In this document: piece by piece, positions 6,446 through 11,802 of the stretch
Layout: every line of letters starts with the position of its first letter
How positions within the stretch are numbered: the first letter of the stretch is position 1
DNA from: JACRFW01 sp964531745
Lineage (GTDB): Bacteria > Patescibacteriota > Patescibacteriia > Magasanikbacterales > GWA2-37-8
Assembly (NCBI GenBank): GCA_964531745.1
Contig: CAZHFX010000022.1
Span: forward strand, 1 to 15,714
Length of the DNA: 15,714 bases
Reading direction: 5' to 3'
Notes under the pieces: model-generated
What the model was told of the DNA's origin: nothing
Seen by the model: the letters and a program-made list of their open reading frames with translations, nothing else
Database searches by the model: none
Translations under genes and position numbers: made by a program

Positions 6446-7126
6446 TTAGATCGTTTCGGAGAGGCGAATAGCCGGGCCCATGGTGGTGCACACCGACAAG
6501 CTTTTGATGTATGTTCCCTTGGCGGTAGAAGGCTTGGCCTTTTTAAGAGCTTCCAAAAAAGCCGTAATATTTTCTTTTAGTTGTGCCTCCGAGAAGCTCG
6601 CTTTGCCGACGATTTGATGAATGTTGGAAGTGTCATCATTTTTGAAAGTGATTTTACCCTTTTTTAATTCCTCAATCATTTTTTTGAGGTTGGGGCTGAC
6701 CGTTTCTGTTTTTGGGTTTGGCATCAAGCCTTTGGGTCCCAGCACTTTAGCGATCGCGGCTAGTTTTGGCATCATATCTGGCGTGGTGACGGCAATTTCA
6801 AAATCAATTTTGCCGGTATCTTTTATTTTTTTGATATCTTCCTCGCCATAAACCACATCGGCTCCGGCGTCTTTCGCTTCCTTTTCTTTTTCCGGAGCGA
6901 CGAACGCGGCGAGTTTTTTGTTTTTTCCCGTGCCGTGCGGCAGAGTGGCGGTGGCGCGAATTTGCTGTTCGCCTTTTTTGGGGTCAATGCCCAAGTTGGC
7001 GTGAATCTCCACACTCGCGTCAAATTTGACGCCGCTGGTTTCTTTGAGAAGCTTGACGGCTTCATCTATAGCGTAGACCTTTTTTTTGTCTACTTTTGCC
7101 GCGAGGGCGGCCATTCTTTTGGACAT
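6446..7126 (-). CDS. rplA: 50S ribosomal protein L1 (uL1)
   Basis: Builds the L1 stalk of the large ribosomal subunit, which moves deacylated tRNA out of the E site, and in many bacteria represses its own mRNA. The sequence is L1 throughout: KVDKKKVYAIDEAVKLLK near the N-terminus, LPHGTGKNKKLAAF (62-75), VLGPKGLMPNPKTETV (the L1 signature, about 128-143) and GTYIKSLSVCTTMGPAIRL at the end. At 226 residues it is slightly short of the usual 230-235. In most bacteria rplK precedes rplA. Here rplA stands alone with its own promoter and terminator, diverging from proS. Some CPR lineages are reported to lack L1, so its presence here argues against those. Confidence 0.97.
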   Translation of the reverse strand: MSKRMAALAAKVDKKKVYAIDEAVKLLKETSGVKFDASVEIHANLGIDPKKGEQQIRATATLPHGTGKNKKLAAFVAPEKEKEAKDAGADVVYGEEDIKKIKDTGKIDFEIAVTTPDMMPKLAAIAKVLGPKGLMPNPKTETVSPNLKKMIEELKKGKITFKNDDTSNIHQIVGKASFSEAQLKENITAFLEALKKAKPSTAKGTYIKSLSVCTTMGPAIRLSETI

Positions 7127-7208
7127 ACGTTTGGTATGTTAGTGGTAGTAGCCCCTCCGAATGGCGCTGTGTTCGCCTTTGGCGGAGGGTCCCACCTGAA
7201 TTAAAAGT
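7127..7208 (-). promoter_or_regulatory. Folded 5' leader of rplA, candidate autoregulatory site
   Basis: The leader of about 82 nt contains an extended hairpin on the minus strand. CCCTCCG pairs with CGGAGGG, capped by GGCG/CGCC. An outer GUGG/CCAC helix is separated from it by an asymmetric internal loop (2 bases on one side, 7 on the other). L1 proteins are known to bind a two-helix element with an asymmetric loop in their own mRNA, mimicking the 23S site. The shape is suggestive, but I cannot match the exact L1 consensus by eye. Confidence 0.4.
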
Positions 7209-7214
7209 GGCTGA

Positions 7215-7243
7215 ATTATATTCTAAAATGGCAATTTTGTCAA
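7215..7243 (-). promoter_or_regulatory. Perfect consensus promoter of rplA
   Basis: On the minus strand, TTGACA (7238-7243), a 17-base spacer and TATAAT (7215-7220) match the sigma70 consensus at all twelve positions. Start of transcription is near 7208. Confidence 0.93.
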
Positions 7244-7293
7244 GATTAAGCGTCTATATTTAATAATTTCTTTCTTTTCTGTGCGTTTAATGA

Positions 7294-7299
7294 TATATT
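7294..7299 (+). promoter_or_regulatory. Extended -10 promoter candidate of proS
   Basis: TATATT is preceded by TG one base upstream (7291-7299), an extended -10 element. No good -35 lies 17 bases before. Transcription would start near 7306, leaving a leader of under ten bases before the proS ATG. Confidence 0.4.
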
Positions 7300-7314
7300 G
7301 GAATAATTAAATAT

Positions 7315-8790
7315 ATGTCTATGCCCAAACAACCCGCAAAAAATGGATCGGCTGGCGAAACTAGAAAACTCACCACCCGCGCGCAAGATTATTCCCAGTG
7401 GTATTTAGATGTTATCGCGGCGGCCGATATGGCCGAGCATTCGCCGGTCAAAGGCTGCATGGTTATTAAGCCCACCGGTTATGCCATTTGGGAGCGGATG
7501 CAACGCGAGCTTGATGATATGTTTAAAGCTAAAGGGGTTAAGAACGCCTATTTCCCGTTATTTATTCCCGAAAGTTATTTGAAACGCGAAGCCCGGCACG
7601 TGGAGGGTTTTGCTCCGGAATGCGCGGTTGTTACTCATGGCGGCGGCAAAGAATTGGAAGAGCCGCTCGTTATTCGCCCCACTTCGGAAACCATCATGTA
7701 CGAAGTTTATTCTCATTGGATTCATTCTTATCGCGATTTGCCCCTGCTCATCAATCAATGGGCCAATGTGGTGCGGTGGGAAATGCGCACCCGTTTATTT
7801 TTGCGCACCACGGAATTCTTATGGCAAGAAGGCCATACCGTGCATGCCAGTGAAGATGAGGCCGATAGTTTTGCCCAAGAGATGCTGGAGGTTTATCGTA
7901 AATTCGCCGAAGAATATTTGGCTATTCCGGTTTTGACCGGCGTTAAAAGCGACTCCGAAAAATTCGCCGGTGCCGTGCGCACCTATTGTATTGAAGGTTT
8001 GATGCAAGACGGTAAAGCTCTGCAAGCCGGCACCTCGCATTTGCTCGGGCAAAATTTTGCCAAAGCCTTTAATGTGAAATTTTTAAATGCCGAAGGAATA
8101 GAAGAATTTGGCCACCAAACCAGCTGGGGAGTCAGCACTCGCCTCATCGGCGCTCTGATTATGGCGCATAGCGATGATGCCGGCTTAGTTTTGCCGCCCA
8201 AAATCGCTCCGACGCAAGTGGTAATTATTCCAATCGCCGGGAGCGCCGAAGAACAAACTGCCGTGTTGGCCAAAGTTCAGGAATTTGTTGAAGTTTTTAA
8301 CAAAGCAGGCATTCGCACTGAAGTGGATAAACGCTGGCACCTGCGCCCCGGTCCGAAATTTTATGAATGGGAAAAAAAAGGCGTACCCGTACGTATTGAA
8401 ATTGGCCCCAAAGATTTAGCCAATAACTGTGCTATGGTCGCTCGCCGCGACACCAGTGAAAAAATGAAAATTGCCCAAGCGGATTTGGCGAGCGAAGTAA
8501 CCAAGTTGTTGGAAAAAATCCAAACCAATCTTTTTGACCGCGCTTTGAAATTCAGAACCGAACACACCCAAATGATCGCCGATTATGGCAAGTTTAAAAA
8601 AGTCATGGAAGCTGATCCGGGATTCGTCATTTCGCCTTGGTGCGGAAACGCCAAGTGCGAAGCCAAAATAAAAGAAGAAACCAAAGCGACTATTCGTTGT
8701 CTGCCCTTTGATCTGAAGTCAAAAGCCGGCGAGTGCCTGGCGTGCGGCGAAAAAACAAATATTCAAGCCGTGTTCGCCAAAGCGTATTAA
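7315..8790 (+). CDS. proS: Prolyl-tRNA synthetase, archaeal/eukaryotic type
   Basis: Charges tRNA-Pro with proline. It is a class II synthetase. Motif 1 is around GCMVIKPTGYAIWERM (47-62), motif 2 is VVRWEMRTRLFLRTTEFLWQE (152-172), and motif 3 is in GVSTRLIGALIMAHSDDAG (272-290). An anticodon-binding domain follows (about 297-405, with RPGPKFYEWEKKGVPVRIEIGP). A C-terminal zinc-type domain has Cys443, Cys448, Cys474 and Cys477 and ends in the typical Tyr. This architecture and the 491 residues are the archaeal/eukaryotic-like ProRS (type 3), found in a minority of bacteria. It lacks the roughly 180-residue INS editing domain of the E. coli type. A second ATG lies two codons on, at 7321. There is no Shine-Dalgarno site and the leader is probably very short. 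The gene diverges from rplA. Confidence 0.96.
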   Translation: MSMPKQPAKNGSAGETRKLTTRAQDYSQWYLDVIAAADMAEHSPVKGCMVIKPTGYAIWERMQRELDDMFKAKGVKNAYFPLFIPESYLKREARHVEGFAPECAVVTHGGGKELEEPLVIRPTSETIMYEVYSHWIHSYRDLPLLINQWANVVRWEMRTRLFLRTTEFLWQEGHTVHASEDEADSFAQEMLEVYRKFAEEYLAIPVLTGVKSDSEKFAGAVRTYCIEGLMQDGKALQAGTSHLLGQNFAKAFNVKFLNAEGIEEFGHQTSWGVSTRLIGALIMAHSDDAGLVLPPKIAPTQVVIIPIAGSAEEQTAVLAKVQEFVEVFNKAGIRTEVDKRWHLRPGPKFYEWEKKGVPVRIEIGPKDLANNCAMVARRDTSEKMKIAQADLASEVTKLLEKIQTNLFDRALKFRTEHTQMIADYGKFKKVMEADPGFVISPWCGNAKCEAKIKEETKATIRCLPFDLKSKAGECLACGEKTNIQAVFAKAY

Positions 8791-8814
8791 GTTTTTACAA
8801 AGTCCGAATTCACC

Positions 8815-9075
8815 TTATTTTTCCTTTTTGCGGAAGTATTCCACCCATTCTTGGCCGGCAGTTGGGTCTGGTTTGTCGCGTTCCGCCTCTTCGGGAGGAG
8901 CGACAACTTCATTTTCACCTGTAGCCGGCGCCGCCGCTTCCTTGGCCGGGCGCGCTGAGGCGCCCTGGTTGGCCGCGGCCAACCTTCTCGCCGCTGCTCG
9001 GGCTCTCAAAAATGCCGCCCGCAATTCTGGCGTTTCCGGCAGGGCTTCATCGGCGTGGTTTTTCTCTTCGGGCAT
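8815..9075 (-). CDS. Small Ala/Glu-rich protein (86 aa), unknown
   Basis: A hydrophilic, low-complexity protein with many Ala, Glu, Arg and Pro. Residues 17-36 are a helical Ala/Arg segment, the middle is probably disordered, and the C-terminus is WVEYFRKKEK. No family is recognised, and there is no signal or membrane segment. Its ATG follows the stop of the two-TM protein by 3 bases, and it ends the tgt-trpS operon 24 bases from the convergent proS stop. No terminator hairpin is visible in that gap, so transcripts may overlap the proS end. Coding is supported by the tight spacing more than by similarity. Confidence 0.6.
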   Translation of the reverse strand: MPEEKNHADEALPETPELRAAFLRARAAARRLAAANQGASARPAKEAAAPATGENEVVAPPEEAERDKPDPTAGQEWVEYFRKKEK

Positions 9076-9078
9076 ATT

Positions 9079-9462
9079 TTACACAATTTCTTTTTTTCTA
9101 ATTACTCCCCAATGATAAAGGAAGAGGGGAACGCCGACGACGATGAAAGAAATATCGCGGACTAAATCGCGCTGGCGTTGCGCGGAGCGATTGTCTTGCT
9201 CAAGGTTTTTTTGCCGCTCTTCATTAACGCAGTAAGGCTGTTTTTCTTTGGTAACTTCCGGAGTACTGCTGGCTGAAGCGGTTTCGCACGCTGGCTGCGG
9301 GTAGTACCCGTAACTGTCAGCCTTGGTGAAAACAAAAGTCCGGAGTGCGATATTTATTAAGTCGGCGACTGAAAAAATCACCATAAATAAAGCCACCAGC
9401 GAAACGACGTAAAGGTATAGAGTTTTTATGATCAACGGTTTATTGCCGGACGTTGTTTCCAT
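9079..9462 (-). CDS. Two-TM membrane protein (127 aa), uncharacterised
   Basis: Membrane segment 1 spans about residues 13-38 (LYLYVVSLVALFMVIFSVAD) and segment 2 about 104-120 (ISFIVVGVPLFLYHWGVI). They flank a polar loop of about 60 residues with two cysteines, Cys59 and Cys78. If the loop faces outside, these could form a disulphide. The ends are basic (KT; RKKEIV). I recall similar short two-TM proteins from CPR genomes (VG-P-LYHW near the second helix) but no assigned function. It lies 32 bases after trpS and 3 bases before the Ala/Glu-rich gene. There is no Shine-Dalgarno site, and AT-rich sequence precedes the ATG. Confidence 0.72.
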   Translation of the reverse strand: METTSGNKPLIIKTLYLYVVSLVALFMVIFSVADLINIALRTFVFTKADSYGYYPQPACETASASSTPEVTKEKQPYCVNEERQKNLEQDNRSAQRQRDLVRDISFIVVGVPLFLYHWGVIRKKEIV

Positions 9463-9494
9463 AATGATTTATTAAATTACTAAATTTTTAATTT

Positions 9495-10481
9495 TTAGCG
9501 CAACCCAACTAATCGGCGCACGTCGGACATCGTTTTTTCCGCCGCGCGCCGGGCCTGCTCGGCTCCGGTTTTTAGATAATTTTCAATTTCTTCCGGTTTA
9601 TTTTTTAGTTTAATTTTCCGCGCTAGTCGGAATTTTTCAAAATAGCCGCTGATAGCGCTTGCCAGTTCTTGTTTCAGCTGTCCATATTGAATTATACCGT
9701 TTTTTTCGGCTTCGGCAAACTCTTTATAAACAGACGCCTGGCCGAACTGTTTGAGTAGCAGGAGGAGATTAGCCGCGCCCGGCGCCCCCTGGCCGCCCTC
9801 GGTGGCCGTTACCGCTTTTTTAAGTTTGTTCAAAATTACCGCTGGCTCATCTGCTAGTTCCAGCGTGTGGCCCAGGCCCAGGCTCTTGCTCATTTTTTTG
9901 GTTGGTTCCAGCAAACTCATCACCTTTGGCACCGCTGTAAGGAGCGGTTTTACCGGAGCGAAGTATTCGCTGTAGCGATTGTTAAACCAGCGCGCGATGT
10001 CGCTGGTTAATTCCAAATGTTGCACCTGGTCTTGGCCGATCGGCACCAGCGTTGTTCGGTACAAAAGAATATCCGCCGCCTGCAAAATGGGGTAGGTGAA
10101 AAGTCCGGCATTAATATTTTTTTCTTGCCGTTCCGATTTATCTTTAAACTGGGTCATGCGGTAAAGCTCCGCGTTGGGTGTGACGGTATTAAAAATCCAT
10201 GCCAGCTCCGTATGTTCGGGCACATGCGACTGGACGAAGAAAATTGTTTTTTTAGGGTCAAGGCCCGCCGCTAATAGCTCCGCGGCCGTTACTAAAATTT
10301 GTTCGCGCCGTTCCGCGGCCGTTTGCGCGCCAGTAAGCGCGTGCAGGTCGGCAATGAAAATGTACAGCTCGTATTTGCCGGAGTTCTGGAGTTCCACCCA
10401 GTTTTTCACCGCGCCGAGGTAGTTGCCGATGTGAAGGTTGCCGGTCGGCTGAATGCCGGAGATAATGACAGGTTTAGACAT
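9495..10481 (-). CDS. trpS: Tryptophanyl-tRNA synthetase
   Basis: Charges tRNA-Trp. It is a class I synthetase with ISGIQPTGNLHIGNYLGA at the N-terminus, where HIGN (17-20) is the HIGH motif. PIGQDQVQHLELTSDIA (148-164) is the TrpRS-specific block, and KMSKS is at 196-200. From the ATG at 10481 it has 328 residues, the normal length. The frame also has an ATG seven codons upstream at 10502, but family N-termini begin two or three residues before the conserved I-SGIQPTG, and a weak promoter candidate would start transcription near 10496, so the inner ATG is preferred. It follows tgt by 58 bases and is probably in one operon with it. Confidence 0.95.
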   Translation of the reverse strand: MSKPVIISGIQPTGNLHIGNYLGAVKNWVELQNSGKYELYIFIADLHALTGAQTAAERREQILVTAAELLAAGLDPKKTIFFVQSHVPEHTELAWIFNTVTPNAELYRMTQFKDKSERQEKNINAGLFTYPILQAADILLYRTTLVPIGQDQVQHLELTSDIARWFNNRYSEYFAPVKPLLTAVPKVMSLLEPTKKMSKSLGLGHTLELADEPAVILNKLKKAVTATEGGQGAPGAANLLLLLKQFGQASVYKEFAEAEKNGIIQYGQLKQELASAISGYFEKFRLARKIKLKNKPEEIENYLKTGAEQARRAAEKTMSDVRRLVGLR

Positions 10482-10502
10482 AGGGGAGAAAATGCTCTTC
10501 AT

Positions 10503-10531
10503 ATACTAGCAGATATATCTGATTTACCCAA
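10503..10531 (-). promoter_or_regulatory. Weak promoter candidate with palindrome before trpS
   Basis: On the minus strand, TTGGGT (10526-10531), a 17-base spacer and TAGTAT (10503-10508) give a poor -35 and a fair -10. The spacer holds a perfect 12-base palindrome CAGATATATCTG (10510-10521), which could be an operator or chance. The leader has no terminator or T-box. Confidence 0.25.
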
Positions 10532-10539
10532 ATTTTAAT

Positions 10540-11739
10540 TCACTTCACTCCCCATTTTTTTAGCAAGTTTTGCCAGCTATCGGCGCCGATCGCTTGCCGC
10601 GCCTGTTCCATCAGCTTGAGCATAAAACGTAAATTGTGAATGCTCGCCAAGCGCAAGCCGGTCATTTCGTCAGCGGCAAAAAGGTGATGGAGGTAGGCGC
10701 GGGAGTAGTTGAGGCAGGTAGAGCAGTCGCAGTCCGCGTCAATCGGGCCCGCGTCTTTGATATAGCGGACGTTCTTGATGTTCAGGCGGTGTTTTTTTTC
10801 TTTATCAAAACAAAACAGCATCCCATGCCGCGCGAGGCGGGTGGGGGCGACGCAATCAAACATATCCACGCCGTGTTCAATCGCTACCAAGAGGTCGGCG
10901 GGGTAGAGCCCAACACCCATGGCGTAGCGCGGTTTGTTTTCCGGAATGAGCGGATAAACCCAATCCAAAATATTCGCGGTGGCCTCCATGTTGTAGCCGA
11001 TTGATTCGCCGCCAATGGCGATGCCGTCAAAGTTTAAAGAGGAAATAAATTGCGCCGACTCTTTGCGCAAGTCTTCATAGTTCGCGCCCTGGATGATGCC
11101 AAACAGAAATTGGCGATAGCCGTGGTATGTAGTATTTTTTTCGTGGGCCGTGAAGCTGCGTTCGGCCCAGCGGTGGGTGCGTTCCATGGCCTCGGCCGTG
11201 TATTCGCGGCTGGCTGTATCGGGCGTGCATTCGTCAAAGGCCATAATAATATCAGCGCCCAGCCGATGTTCGGTATCAATCGCCGACTCGGGTGTAAAGC
11301 GATGCGTGGAGCCGTCGATGTGAGATTTAAAGGTGACACCCTCCTCGTCTATGGACACCAGCTGTTCGGGGGGCACTTCTTCCTGCTGGTTCATTTTTTT
11401 AACAGCAACTTTATTTTCTGATTTTTTTTGCAAACCCAAACTGAAAACTTGAAAACCGCCGCTGTCAGTAAGAATCGGTTTGTCCCAATTCATGAATTTG
11501 TGTAAGCCACCCGCTTCGGCGATAACATTTTCGCCGGGCCGCAGATGCAGGTGGTAGGTGTTGCCTAAAATTATTTGCGCCTGCATGTCGCTAAGGTCGC
11601 GACTGTCCAAAGTCTTTACTGTCGCTTGGGTGCCAACCGGCATAAATATCGGCGTTTCAATATCGCCGTGGTCGGTGTGAATGATTCCGGCGCGGGCGCG
11701 GGAATTTTTGTCTTTAGATTTTAGTTCAAAAAATGGCAT
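10540..11739 (-). CDS. tgt: tRNA-guanine transglycosylase
   Basis: Exchanges G34 in GUN-anticodon tRNAs for a queuosine precursor (preQ1 in bacteria). LTDSGGFQVFSL (90-101) holds the catalytic Asp92. VDMFDCVAPTRLARHG (291-306) holds the nucleophile Asp295. The zinc site is Cys337, Cys339, Cys342 and His368. The frame is open to 11781, but the inner ATG at 11739 gives MPFFELK, a normal N-terminus. The promoter at 11753-11781 would put the transcription start near 11746, downstream of the longer start. From there it has 399 residues, some 20-25 more than usual, because of a Lys/Glu/Gln-rich insertion at about 103-130, just after FQVFSL. It is the first gene of an operon with trpS. No queuosine synthesis gene is visible in the window. 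Confidence 0.95.
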   Translation of the reverse strand: MPFFELKSKDKNSRARAGIIHTDHGDIETPIFMPVGTQATVKTLDSRDLSDMQAQIILGNTYHLHLRPGENVIAEAGGLHKFMNWDKPILTDSGGFQVFSLGLQKKSENKVAVKKMNQQEEVPPEQLVSIDEEGVTFKSHIDGSTHRFTPESAIDTEHRLGADIIMAFDECTPDTASREYTAEAMERTHRWAERSFTAHEKNTTYHGYRQFLFGIIQGANYEDLRKESAQFISSLNFDGIAIGGESIGYNMEATANILDWVYPLIPENKPRYAMGVGLYPADLLVAIEHGVDMFDCVAPTRLARHGMLFCFDKEKKHRLNIKNVRYIKDAGPIDADCDCSTCLNYSRAYLHHLFAADEMTGLRLASIHNLRFMLKLMEQARQAIGADSWQNLLKKWGVK

Positions 11740-11752
11740 ACAATGTTGAGTG

Positions 11753-11781
11753 ATTTTAACTAATTTTGAATAAAAAATCAA
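11753..11781 (-). promoter_or_regulatory. Promoter of tgt
   Basis: On the minus strand, TTGATT (11776-11781), a 17-base spacer and TAAAAT (11753-11758) form a good sigma70-type promoter. Transcription would start near 11746, seven bases before the chosen ATG at 11739. It overlaps the uvrD promoter on the other strand. Confidence 0.7.
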
Positions 11782-11794
11782 GCTATGGTACGAT
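11766..11794 (+). promoter_or_regulatory. Promoter of uvrD
   Basis: TTGAAT (11766-11771), a 17-base spacer and TACGAT (11789-11794), with TG one base upstream of the -10 (extended -10). Transcription would start near 11801, leaving an almost leaderless mRNA for the ATG at 11803. A GAGG lies just before the ATG but would be outside such a transcript. Confidence 0.5.
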
Positions 11795-11802
11795 GAGGCT
11801 CT

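Noticed and set aside
7180..7200. A UGGGACC stretch in the rplA leader, resembling the T-box bulge
   Set aside because: There is no Stem I or specifier loop, the leader is only about 82 nt, the helix that should flank the bulge does not form, and L1 is not a T-box target.
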